DNA of 43,596 nucleotides from an uncultured Clostridia bacterium (GTDB lineage Bacteria; Bacillota; Clostridia; Oscillospirales; Acutalibacteraceae): the NCBI GenBank assembly GCA_937880805.1, contig CALGRR010000107.1:1-43596 (forward strand), in the 5' to 3' direction. The translations under genes were made by a program, and so were the position numbers. Under the pieces are notes generated by a model that saw nothing but the letters and a program-made list of their open reading frames with translations, did not search any database and was not told the DNA's origin. Below are positions 23,475 through 31,256 of this stretch, piece after piece. Each line of letters begins with the position of its first letter. The first letter of the stretch is position 1.

Positions 23475-24530
23475 TTATCTTTTCTTATTCAGATTTAATA
23501 ATATATCAAATTTATCCATTGCTTTTTCAAAAATCTCTGCAAAGACTATTGTGAGTGCAAAGCTGGCGGCGGTGAAGAGCACGGGATTTTCATTTGCACC
23601 GAAATGAGAGAGTATCATCATCGGAATTCTCTGAAGAATATAAATTCCGAAAACTCTTTTGCCGAACCATTGCAAAACCTTATTGTTGATGCTTATTCGC
23701 ATTGAAACAAAAACAATCAGCAATGCAAAAACAACAGCTTCGGCAATAAAATACCATCTGTTATTTCCCGAGGCCGCATATGCATTGCGAAGCAGAATAA
23801 ACACCGCAAGCGTTACCGAAAGCGAAGCCAGCCATTTCCAAAAAGAGGGTAAAATCTTTTTATCAATATGAGGCTTTGCAAGTGCATACCACATACCGAG
23901 TGGATAACACATAATTGTGTCATACCACCAATATTCTGTCCCCTTGAATTCTTTGATAATCAGTACTGCCGCAAAAGAAAGAGCCGTCATTACCGCCGTG
24001 CCGATAATCATACTTTTCTTTGCAAAAGTAAAAACGGCAAACGTGAGAAGATAAAGAATTATAATATCAAATATGAACCACACGCTGTTGCCTATGCTGT
24101 CAAAGCCTACGAGCGAAAGCAGAAGCTTTTCAATGCTGTGGTTTTTGCCGAGTGCAAGACCCGTTATGTAAAAAATAAGCACGGCAATATCGAAATGCAA
24201 AAGTATCTTCAAAGCTCTTTTGGTTGACAGGGTTTTTGCGTAATTATCTTTATTTTTCAAGCCGAGTGCAACGCCGTAGCCCGAATAAAAAAGGAATGCA
24301 ACAACCATAAGCTGACCCAGAAAAGCCATAAGCCCTCTGTACGGTGCGTTCATTGCGGAATTATCAAGAGTTACATACTGCCTGATGTGTGACAGAAAAA
24401 CGGTAACAACAAATATACCCTTTATCGAGCCCGTTTTTTGCGGTGACATATAGTCTTCAAAGCCGTTTTTCGGGCTTATTCTTATGCCCCAAAGGCACAT
24501 AATAACAAGCATCGCAACAAAAATAATCAT
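23475..24530 (-). CDS. Acyltransferase-3-like integral membrane protein
   Basis: A 351-residue protein with about ten hydrophobic helices. The N-terminal pattern GSIKGIFVVTVFLSHIRQY (about 33-51), with a His in the second helix region, and FYSGYGVALG (about 82-91) fit the Acyltransferase-3 / OafA-like family, which moves acyl groups across the membrane to modify surface sugars or lipids. The acceptor is unknown. ATG 24530 follows AAGGTGA, which is part of a palindrome. It is transcribed alone, divergent from the symporter gene, and ends in its own terminator. Confidence 0.8.
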   Translation of the reverse strand: MIIFVAMLVIMCLWGIRISPKNGFEDYMSPQKTGSIKGIFVVTVFLSHIRQYVTLDNSAMNAPYRGLMAFLGQLMVVAFLFYSGYGVALGLKNKDNYAKTLSTKRALKILLHFDIAVLIFYITGLALGKNHSIEKLLLSLVGFDSIGNSVWFIFDIIILYLLTFAVFTFAKKSMIIGTAVMTALSFAAVLIIKEFKGTEYWWYDTIMCYPLGMWYALAKPHIDKKILPSFWKWLASLSVTLAVFILLRNAYAASGNNRWYFIAEAVVFALLIVFVSMRISINNKVLQWFGKRVFGIYILQRIPMMILSHFGANENPVLFTAASFALTIVFAEIFEKAMDKFDILLNLNKKR

Positions 24531-24537
24531 AGAAAAA

Positions 24538-24551
24538 TCACCTTAAGGTGA
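24538..24551. repeat. 14-base palindrome over the acyltransferase ribosome site
   Basis: TCACCTTAAGGTGA is a perfect palindrome that contains the minus-strand AAGGTGA ribosome site and sits at the expected transcription start of that gene. It may be an operator or an mRNA stem hiding the site. Confidence 0.6.
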
Positions 24552-24579
24552 ATATAACATATTATCGGAATACCGTCAA
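24551..24579 (-). promoter_or_regulatory. Promoter of the membrane acyltransferase gene
   Basis: On the minus strand TTGACG (24574-24579) and TATATT (24551-24556) with a 17-base spacer. Confidence 0.7.
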
Positions 24580-24587
24580 CAAACATC

Positions 24588-24616
24588 TTGACCTATTAAA
24601 TATTATTTGGTATTAT
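24588..24616 (+). promoter_or_regulatory. Promoter of the symporter-lepA unit
   Basis: TTGACC at 24588-24593 and TATTAT at 24611-24616 with a 17-base spacer, divergent from the acyltransferase promoter and only nine bases from its -35. Confidence 0.72.
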
Positions 24617-24651
24617 ATTATAGTATATATCTTAAAAAGGAGGAAGTATTT

Positions 24652-26208
24652 TTGGGAATCGGAAATAAAATCAAAGATGCGGTTGGTATTGAAGGCAATA
24701 CCTGGGAATATATACGCCCCATTATAGGCTACAACACAGCCTGCATAACAACCGGCGGTGTTACCAACCCAATCGGTATGTATCACCAGCAGTTCCTTAA
24801 CTTCGTTGAAGGAATGGACACAAGATTAACGGGCACAATAAGCACCATAGGCGGCGTTTTCGATGCGATAACCGACCTTGCAATGGGCTTTATCACCGAC
24901 AGAACAAAATCCCGCTTCGGTAAGCACAGAGTCTGGCTTATTGCGGGCTTGCCCATTCTTCTTATCGGTTATTTTATGAAATGGTATTCATTTGGAATAT
25001 CCGGCACGGGCAATATGACAGCTTTGTTCATTTATTATCTTATAGCATCGCTCATATACAGCACGGGCTACACAATGATAAACATTCCCCATATTGCTAT
25101 GCTTCCCGCTGTTGCCCCGAAATATTTTGAAAGAACACAGTATAAAATCGTTGAATACATATTCAATATGTTCGGTATGTTCCCCTCGTTCATTTTTATG
25201 AGTATTGTTCTCGGCGGAACAAATATGAACAACCCCACACCCGATGACAGAGGCAAATACCTGATGTGCGGCATCGTGTTTGTTGTTTATTTCTGCTGGG
25301 CACCGCTTGTTACTTTCTTCACAACAAAAGAAAAGAGTTCACTTGACCTTAAGAATCCGCCCATTGACTTTATGTATTTTATAAGGGAATATATTCAGGT
25401 TTTCAAAAACAAGGCATTCAGACAGTATTTCCTTATCAATATGTTCTATGGCTTCTCAAAGAGCTTTTACAGCTATTCAGACCAGTTCTTTATCCGAAGC
25501 ATAGCCGATAAATACAGCCATTTCAGCGTTCTCAACACCGTTGGCGGTGCTGCAGAAATCGCAGGCGGTCCCTTCAACTATTTCCTTGTCCGTTATATGG
25601 ACAAACGTACCTGCGGCTTTATAATGGCTCCGCTTATGATTGCAGGTCTTCTCATTAACGGCTTTGTAACTCCCAAAACTCCCGTTTTCATCATTTACAT
25701 TGCAACCATTCTTTATAATTTCGGCTTCTCGGGCCCCGGCTTTGTTATCAACAACATCCAGCCCGACGTTACCGACGTTGACGAGCTCATCACGGGAAGA
25801 AGACGTGAGGGCGTTATAACAACCTTCTATTCGTTCGTAAGAAAAACAATCAACAGCTTTGTTACGGGCATTCTCGGGTATTCGATGTATTTCTTCGGAT
25901 ATGACACAACGAACCCCGATTATGCTTCACTCACAAATACGGCAGAATTCGGCATCAGACTTATCGTAAGCTGGCTTCCCGCCATTTTTGCAATTCTCTC
26001 TCTTGTTCTTCTTTTCACCTTCAAAATGAAAAAGCGTGACCACGAAATCATTCAGGCTGTTATCAAGGAGAAGCACGAAACGGGCAGCTGCCAGATTTCG
26101 GGCAGCGATAAAAAGCGTCTTGAAGAGATTGCGGGCCACAAGTGGGAAGATATGTGGATAGGACAGGGTTCCGTTAACCGCAAGCTTGAAGAACTTAATA
26201 ATATTTAA
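24652..26208 (+). CDS. GPH-type (MFS) sugar:cation symporter
   Basis: A 518-residue transporter with about 12 membrane helices. The TDRTKSRFGKHRVWL loop (about residues 81-95) is the signature of the glycoside-pentoside-hexuronide:cation symporter family, so it probably imports a sugar or glycoside with Na+ or H+. A corresponding loop near the middle (YMDKRTCGFIMAP) is weaker. The start is TTG 24652, eight bases after AAAGGAGG; the in-frame ATG at 24607 is upstream of that site and is rejected. It lies 21 bases before lepA on the same strand. No sugar catabolic gene is next to it, so the substrate is open. Confidence 0.9.
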   Translation: MGIGNKIKDAVGIEGNTWEYIRPIIGYNTACITTGGVTNPIGMYHQQFLNFVEGMDTRLTGTISTIGGVFDAITDLAMGFITDRTKSRFGKHRVWLIAGLPILLIGYFMKWYSFGISGTGNMTALFIYYLIASLIYSTGYTMINIPHIAMLPAVAPKYFERTQYKIVEYIFNMFGMFPSFIFMSIVLGGTNMNNPTPDDRGKYLMCGIVFVVYFCWAPLVTFFTTKEKSSLDLKNPPIDFMYFIREYIQVFKNKAFRQYFLINMFYGFSKSFYSYSDQFFIRSIADKYSHFSVLNTVGGAAEIAGGPFNYFLVRYMDKRTCGFIMAPLMIAGLLINGFVTPKTPVFIIYIATILYNFGFSGPGFVINNIQPDVTDVDELITGRRREGVITTFYSFVRKTINSFVTGILGYSMYFFGYDTTNPDYASLTNTAEFGIRLIVSWLPAIFAILSLVLLFTFKMKKRDHEIIQAVIKEKHETGSCQISGSDKKRLEEIAGHKWEDMWIGQGSVNRKLEELNNI

Positions 26209-26229
26209 TTCTACTTTTTAGGAGAACCT

Positions 26230-28044
26230 ATGGCAGTTTCAAAAGAAAACATCAGAAATTTTTGTATTATCGCTCATATAGACCACGGCAAATCCACTCT
26301 TGCAGACAGACTGCTTGAAAAAACCAAATCGGTTGCCCTGCGTGATATGACCGCACAGCTTCTTGACAAGATGGATCTTGAGCGTGAAAGAGGCATAACA
26401 ATAAAGGCTCACGCCGTTAAGCTTGACTATACCGCCGCAGACGGCAAGGAATATGTGCTCAACCTCATTGACACCCCGGGTCACGTTGACTTTAACTATG
26501 AGGTTTCCCGTTCACTTGCGGCCTGCGAGGGTGCTGTTCTGATAGTTGATGCTTCTCAGGGCGTTGAGGCCCAGACCCTTGCAAACACCTACCTTGCACT
26601 TGACCACGACCTTGAGCTTGTGCCAGTTATCAATAAAATAGACCTGCCCTCCGCAGACCCCGACAGAGTTTCGGCAGAGGTTGAGGATGTTATAGGTCTT
26701 GACTGCTCCGATGCTCCCAGAGTTTCGGCAAAAACGGGTCAGAATGTTGAGCAGGTGCTTGAACACATTGTTGCAAAAATCCCTGCACCCAAAGCAGACG
26801 ATACGCTCCCCTGCCGTGCATTGATTTTTGACTCGGTTTATGACAGCTACAAGGGTGTTATAGTTTATGTAAGAGTCAAAGAAGGCAAAATAAAGCCCGG
26901 CGACACCTTGAGAATGATGGCAACGGGTGCTGAATTCACCGTTGTTGAAACGGGCTATATGCGTGCAACTCTTCCCGAGCCCTGCAAGGAGCTTACCGCA
27001 GGCGAGGTTGGATATATCACGGCATCAATCAAAACCGTTGGCGATGCAAGAGTGGGCGACACCGTAACAACGGTTGAAAATCCCGCCTCCGAGCCCCTCC
27101 CCGGCTACAGAAAGGTTAACCCGATGGTTTACTGCGGCGTTTATCCCGCAGACGGTGCAGACTACGAAAATCTTCGTGACGCACTTGAAAAGCTTCAGCT
27201 TAACGATGCCGCCCTCACCTATGAGCCCGAAACCTCGGGTGCTCTCGGCTTCGGCTTCCGCTGCGGCTTCCTCGGTCTTTTGCATCTTGAAATTATTCAG
27301 GAAAGACTTGAAAGAGAATATGACCTCGACCTTGTAACAACAATTCCGAGCGTTATTTATAAAATCAATCTCACCGACGGCTCGATGGTTGAAATTGATA
27401 ACCCCACTCACTACCCCGACCCCGCAACCATTGCTTCCTGCGAAGAGCCTTTCACAAATGCACATATTTATGCTCCCACGGAATATGTGGGCACGATTAT
27501 GGACCTCTGTCAGGACAGACGAGGCGTATTTGTTAATATGGACTATATAACGCCCGAGCGTGTTGATATTCATTATGAGCTTCCTCTTAACGAAATCATT
27601 TACGATTTCTTTGATTCACTCAAATCAAGAACAAGGGGCTACGCTTCATTTGACTATGAGATTTCAGATTACAGAAAATCAAATCTTGTTAAGCTCGATG
27701 TGCTTCTCAACGGCGATATTGTTGATGCACTTTCATTTATAATTCACTCCGAAAAAGCATATTCAAAGGCAAGAAAAATTGCCGAAAAGCTTAAGGAGCA
27801 TATCCCCCGCCAGATGTTTGAAATTCCCATTCAGATTGGTATAGGCGGCAAGATTATCGCCAGAGAAACCGTTAAAGCTATGCGAAAAGACGTTCTTGCA
27901 AAATGCTACGGCGGTGACATCACAAGAAAGAAAAAGCTGCTTGAAAAGCAGAAGGAAGGCAAGAAGAGAATGCGTCACTTCGGTACTGTTGAAGTTCCGC
28001 AGGAAGCATTTATGGCGGTTCTCAAGCTTGACGACAACGATTAA
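26230..28044 (+). CDS. lepA: Elongation factor 4 (LepA)
   Basis: Translational GTPase (604 residues, normal length) that acts on the ribosome during initiation/elongation stress. G motifs: AHIDHGKSTLADRLLE (G1), RGITIKAHAV (G2), DTPGHVDF (G3), NKIDLPSADP (G4). The LepA-specific C-terminal domain is present: AKCYGGDITRKKKLLEKQKE then KKRMRHFGTVEVPQEAF. AGGAGA before ATG 26230. It is followed by hemW after a 124-base gap with a terminator-like hairpin, the usual neighbour in Firmicutes. Confidence 0.98.
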   Translation: MAVSKENIRNFCIIAHIDHGKSTLADRLLEKTKSVALRDMTAQLLDKMDLERERGITIKAHAVKLDYTAADGKEYVLNLIDTPGHVDFNYEVSRSLAACEGAVLIVDASQGVEAQTLANTYLALDHDLELVPVINKIDLPSADPDRVSAEVEDVIGLDCSDAPRVSAKTGQNVEQVLEHIVAKIPAPKADDTLPCRALIFDSVYDSYKGVIVYVRVKEGKIKPGDTLRMMATGAEFTVVETGYMRATLPEPCKELTAGEVGYITASIKTVGDARVGDTVTTVENPASEPLPGYRKVNPMVYCGVYPADGADYENLRDALEKLQLNDAALTYEPETSGALGFGFRCGFLGLLHLEIIQERLEREYDLDLVTTIPSVIYKINLTDGSMVEIDNPTHYPDPATIASCEEPFTNAHIYAPTEYVGTIMDLCQDRRGVFVNMDYITPERVDIHYELPLNEIIYDFFDSLKSRTRGYASFDYEISDYRKSNLVKLDVLLNGDIVDALSFIIHSEKAYSKARKIAEKLKEHIPRQMFEIPIQIGIGGKIIARETVKAMRKDVLAKCYGGDITRKKKLLEKQKEGKKRMRHFGTVEVPQEAFMAVLKLDDND

Positions 28045-28057
28045 TGCGTTGCTTTTA

Positions 28058-28085
28058 ATTCGTAATTCGCAATGCGTAATTCGTA
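28058..28085 (+). repeat. Four 7-base tandem repeats after lepA
   Basis: Units ATTCGTA, ATTCGCA, ATGCGTA, ATTCGTA follow one another directly at 28058-28085 in the lepA-hemW gap. They are followed by a hairpin GTGGGC-GTT-GCCCAC at 28093-28107. Confidence 0.85.
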
Positions 28086-28130
28086 ATTTCGGGTGGGCGT
28101 TGCCCACACCCATTATAACCCATTAAATTA

Positions 28131-28157
28131 AAGGGCGGCCTTGAGGTCGCCTTTTTT
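28131..28157 (+). terminator. Terminator or attenuator before hemW
   Basis: GGCGGCC (28134-28140), TTGA, GGTCGCC (28145-28151, one G-T) and six T at 28152-28157. The hemW ribosome site CAGGTGA begins right after the T run, so the hairpin could end lepA transcription or attenuate hemW. Confidence 0.8.
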
Positions 28158-28168
28158 CAGGTGATAAT

Positions 28169-29260
28169 ATGAAACCTACAGGATTATATCTTCACATTCC
28201 GTTTTGCAACGGCAAATGCCCCTACTGCGATTTTTATTCCGTTACTCCCTGCGGAAGCATTATCACGGAATATACCGATGCACTCTGCCGTGAAATCGGC
28301 AAAACCGATTATATTTTTGATACGGTTTATTTCGGCGGCGGCACTCCGTCGCAGCTCGGCAGCGATAACATCGCAAAAATAATGAAGCATATAAACCGCA
28401 CACCCGATTGCGAGGCAACGCTTGAATGCAACCCTTCGGATACGGGCAGAGAAAGCTCCGCTTTTGATTTTGAAAAGGTTGCCGAAAGCGGAATTAACAG
28501 AATTTCAATGGGTCTGCAAAGTGCAAACAACAGCGAAAGAGCTTCTCTCGGCAGAAAAAGCGGCTGCAAAGAGGTTGAAACCTCAATAAACCGCATTCTT
28601 TCTGCGGGCATAAGCAACATTTCGCTTGACCTTATGCTCGGCATTCCGAACCAGACGGCGGAAAGCCTTGAAAATTCAATAGCTTTTTGCAGGAATTCGG
28701 GTGCGAAACACATAAGTGCATATATGCTTAAAATTGAAGAGGGAACGCCTTTTTATAAAAAGAAAGACCTTCTTGACCTGCCCGACGAGGATAAAACCTG
28801 CGATTTTTATTTGCAGACAGTTTCTTCTCTTTCAAAGCACGGATTTAATCAGTATGAGATTTCAAATTTCTCAATTCCCGGTTATGAGAGCAAACACAAT
28901 CTCAAATATTGGCATTGCGAAGAATATCTCGGTATCGGTGCATCCGCACACTCGTTTATTGACGGCAAGAGATTTTATTATGAAAGAAGCATTGAAAAAT
29001 TCATAGAAGGCATTTCGCCCGTTGATGACGGCGAGGGCGGATATGAAGAAGAATATGTTATGCTGAATTTAAGACTTTCGGAGGGTCTGAATTTCAAAAA
29101 ATATAATGAGCGTTTCGGGCATCCTGTTTCCGACGGTATTATTGCAAAAGCAAAAGAGCTTGAAAAGCACGGTCTGTTAACGGTTGATGAAAACAAAATT
29201 GCTCTTACGGTTAAAGGATTTCTTGTTTCAAATTCGGTTATCGCCGCTATTCTTGATTAA
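28169..29260 (+). CDS. hemW: Heme chaperone HemW (radical SAM, HemN-like)
   Basis: A 363-residue radical SAM protein. The cluster motif C-x3-C-x2-C is in YLHIPFCNGKCPYCDFYS near residues 4-21, followed by YFGGGTPSQL, and later QYEISNFSIPGYESKHNLKY and LGIGASAHSF, all typical of HemW. It lacks the N-terminal Cys and length of true oxygen-independent coproporphyrinogen oxidase HemN, so the heme-transfer/chaperone assignment is better, by family knowledge. ATG 28169 follows CAGGTGA. lepA-hemW is the common Firmicutes order; here they are not directly linked to hrcA. Confidence 0.95.
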   Translation: MKPTGLYLHIPFCNGKCPYCDFYSVTPCGSIITEYTDALCREIGKTDYIFDTVYFGGGTPSQLGSDNIAKIMKHINRTPDCEATLECNPSDTGRESSAFDFEKVAESGINRISMGLQSANNSERASLGRKSGCKEVETSINRILSAGISNISLDLMLGIPNQTAESLENSIAFCRNSGAKHISAYMLKIEEGTPFYKKKDLLDLPDEDKTCDFYLQTVSSLSKHGFNQYEISNFSIPGYESKHNLKYWHCEEYLGIGASAHSFIDGKRFYYERSIEKFIEGISPVDDGEGGYEEEYVMLNLRLSEGLNFKKYNERFGHPVSDGIIAKAKELEKHGLLTVDENKIALTVKGFLVSNSVIAAILD

Positions 29261-29263
29261 ATG

Positions 29264-29292
29264 TTGAAAAATAAATAAAAATATGTTATTAT
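29264..29292 (+). promoter_or_regulatory. Promoter of the exported protein gene
   Basis: TTGAAA at 29264-29269 and TATTAT at 29287-29292 with a 17-base spacer, just after the hemW stop. Confidence 0.7.
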
Positions 29293-29314
29293 GTAAAAAA
29301 AGGAGGTTTTTCCT

Positions 29315-29989
29315 ATGAAAAGATTTTTAAGCGTTGCTCTTGCAACAATCATTATGCTCGTTTCACTTTTCTCGGTAAATGCTTTTGCGGCTGATACTCC
29401 GAAGGCTGATGCCCTTCTTGACAAAATCGAAACAGCAACCGAGCTTTCGGTAACTCTTCGCTCGGGTCAGACAATGCTTTTCGGTTTTCTTCCCGCAACA
29501 ATAACCAACACCATCGCTGTTAAGGGCGAAACTATCGCTTACGAATACAGTGCAGGTTTTTTAAAGGTTAAGGTTCTTGTTTCGGACAAGGGAATTTACG
29601 CTTATTCGCCCACTCTTCCCTTCTTCTATGTAAAGCTTGAAGAAAATCCGCTTAAGGATGCCGATATATGGACTCTTGTTAAAGAGGGTGCAAATCTCAC
29701 GCAGGCATTCATCCAGTATATCGACAGCTACGAAGAAACAGTTGACGGCAAAAAATATTATGTTGAAGAGTATAATGACAGAGAGTTTGTAACAACAAAA
29801 TTCTATTTTGAGGGCGAAACTCTTAAGTTCCTCAAGGTTACAAATTCACAGACAAATTCAGTTCAGTATACATACTTTGATAACATCACATTTGACCCCG
29901 ATGACAGCTTCTTTGAAGTTCCCTCAGGTGCATTTGACCTTTCACCCATTCTCACGGGTCTTATTCTTTCAATTTTTAAATTAGCATAA
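29315..29989 (+). CDS. Exported protein of unknown function, possibly LolA-like fold
   Basis: A 224-residue secreted protein: signal peptide of about 25 residues ending NAFA, with no lipobox. The rest alternates beta strands (SVTLRSGQTMLFG, TIAYEYSAGFLKVKVLVSD, KKYYVEEYNDREF, TTKFYFEGETLKFLKV), as in LolA/LppX-like half-barrels that hold lipids or sense the envelope. This is a fold guess from pattern, not a family match. AGGAGG precedes ATG 29315. It has its own promoter and terminator, and is followed by a sigma/anti-sigma pair, but I cannot show that it is their target. Confidence 0.7.
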   Translation: MKRFLSVALATIIMLVSLFSVNAFAADTPKADALLDKIETATELSVTLRSGQTMLFGFLPATITNTIAVKGETIAYEYSAGFLKVKVLVSDKGIYAYSPTLPFFYVKLEENPLKDADIWTLVKEGANLTQAFIQYIDSYEETVDGKKYYVEEYNDREFVTTKFYFEGETLKFLKVTNSQTNSVQYTYFDNITFDPDDSFFEVPSGAFDLSPILTGLILSIFKLA

Positions 29990-29999
29990 CAAGAAAAAC

Positions 30000-30040
30000 G
30001 CCGTATCAATTCACCTGCTGTTTTGATACGGCATTTTTTT
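30000..30040 (+). terminator. Rho-independent terminator after the exported protein gene
   Basis: GCCGTATCAA (30000-30009) pairs with TTGATACGGC (30023-30032), followed by a seven-T run at 30034-30040. Confidence 0.92.
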
Positions 30041-30065
30041 GTAACAAAACTCCGTTTTGGCGGTC
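30040..30065 (+). promoter_or_regulatory. Possible ECF-type autoregulated promoter
   Basis: TGTAAC at 30040-30045 and CGGTC at 30061-30065, 15 bases apart, resemble the AAC -35 and CGTC-type -10 of ECF sigma promoters. They lie 25 bases before the sigma factor start. The match is short and could be chance. Confidence 0.4.
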
Positions 30066-30089
30066 TTATTAATGAAAGGAAGTGATTGT

Positions 30090-30563
30090 GTGGATGATTT
30101 TGAAGAAATTTATAACCTATATATGAAGGATGTTTATAAATACATTCTTGCACTTTCACGCAATCCCGACATAGCCGAAGAAATTACGCAGGAAACATTT
30201 TTTAAGGCTCTGAAAAGCATAAAAAACTTCAAAGGGGAATGCAAAATCAGCGTCTGGCTCTGCCAGATAGCAAAGAATACTTATTATTCTTACTGTGCAA
30301 AGGAAAAGCGCAGGTCGGAGCATACGCGGGAAGAGATTTGTTTTTCTTTTGAAGATGAGGTTGCCGAGAGTGATATGGCTTTTGAGCTCCACAAACGGCT
30401 CCACAGCCTGCCCGAGCCTTATAAAGAGGTGTTTTCTCTTCGTGTTTTCGGTGAGCTTCCTTTTTCAAAAATTGCCGAGCTTTTCGGAAAAACAGAAAGC
30501 TGGGCAAGAGTTACATATCACCGTGCAAAATTAAAAATGGAGGAAAAGCTCAATGAAAAATAA
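30090..30563 (+). CDS. ECF-type RNA polymerase sigma factor
   Basis: Sigma-70 family, ECF group (157 residues). Region 2 is seen in YNLYMKDVYKYILALSRN and AEEITQETFFKALKSI; region 4 in LPEPYKEVFSLRVFGELPF, then the HTH IAELFGKTESWARVTYHRAK. I choose GTG 30090 because AAAGGAAGTGA lies just before it and the protein then starts at region 2; an ATG at 30072 is in frame but would lack a good site. It overlaps the anti-sigma gene by 11 bases. It belongs with the SigM/SigV/SigW-like Firmicutes group in shape, but the stimulus is unknown. Confidence 0.93.
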   Translation: MDDFEEIYNLYMKDVYKYILALSRNPDIAEEITQETFFKALKSIKNFKGECKISVWLCQIAKNTYYSYCAKEKRRSEHTREEICFSFEDEVAESDMAFELHKRLHSLPEPYKEVFSLRVFGELPFSKIAELFGKTESWARVTYHRAKLKMEEKLNEK

Positions 30564-31215
30564 TTGCGAAATAATAAGAGATTTATTGCCGCTTTACTGT
30601 GACAATGTTTGCAGCGAGGCAAGCAAAAAGCTTGTTGAAGAGCATATTGACGAATGTGCAGAATGCCGAAACGAAGCTCTTAAAATCAAATCCGAGTTTT
30701 CTTCAAAACACATTGATGAAGAAAAAACCAAGTCTCAGATTTTCAAAAAAATAAAAAAGAAAATAACAATAAAAAGAATAGTTTCCGCTGTTTTATCTGT
30801 TTTGCTTACTGTTTGTGCTTTGTTCAGCGGAATAAAAATCATTAACAGAACCTCTCCGATTGAGTATTATGACGGTCTTGTAAGAGTTTATGAAACCGGC
30901 AATTCAAATGAAATCTATTACACAGGAAATGAAAACAGTTATCACAAAGTAAACTGTGTTCAGTTTGAAATAACAGAAAACGGTTTAACAGAAGAAATCT
31001 TATGCTTCTATCTTGAGGAGAGCATTTACTCTAAACACTTTAAAGATAAATATTCAAATCATATCAGGGAAGTTCAGACTGAGCCAAACGGCTCAATCCA
31101 AGGCGTTACAGCTATTTACTATATGGTTTATGGCGATTCCCTGATTGAAGATTTTGATAAGCTTTGGAGTGAAATTCAAAAGAACGGCAAGCTTTTATGG
31201 AAGGCAGAAAAATAA
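30553..31215 (+). CDS. Zinc-finger (zf-HC2) membrane anti-sigma factor
   Basis: A 220-residue partner of the sigma factor before it. The N-terminal zf-HC2 anti-sigma domain has Cys5, then His31-x3-Cys35-x2-Cys38 in LVEEHIDECAECRNE. One membrane helix at about 75-97 and an extracytoplasmic domain of about 120 residues follow, with no recognised sensor fold. It overlaps the sigma gene by 11 bases, which implies coupled, near-stoichiometric synthesis. From family knowledge it holds the sigma factor inactive until an envelope signal leads to release. The gene is AT-rich, more so in its 3' part. Confidence 0.9.
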   Translation: MKNNCEIIRDLLPLYCDNVCSEASKKLVEEHIDECAECRNEALKIKSEFSSKHIDEEKTKSQIFKKIKKKITIKRIVSAVLSVLLTVCALFSGIKIINRTSPIEYYDGLVRVYETGNSNEIYYTGNENSYHKVNCVQFEITENGLTEEILCFYLEESIYSKHFKDKYSNHIREVQTEPNGSIQGVTAIYYMVYGDSLIEDFDKLWSEIQKNGKLLWKAEK

Positions 31216-31221
31216 AATTCA

Positions 31222-31256
31222 GCGGCAGAGAGTCCAGCTCTCTGCCGCCTTTTTTA
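31222..31256. terminator. Bidirectional terminator between the anti-sigma and spo0A genes
   Basis: GCGGCAGAGAG (31222-31232) pairs with CTCTCTGCCGC (31238-31248), followed by T residues at 31250-31255 on the + strand. The spo0A stop (31254-31256) is within the T run, so it may also serve spo0A, although the minus-strand tail is A/T-mixed. Confidence 0.9.
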
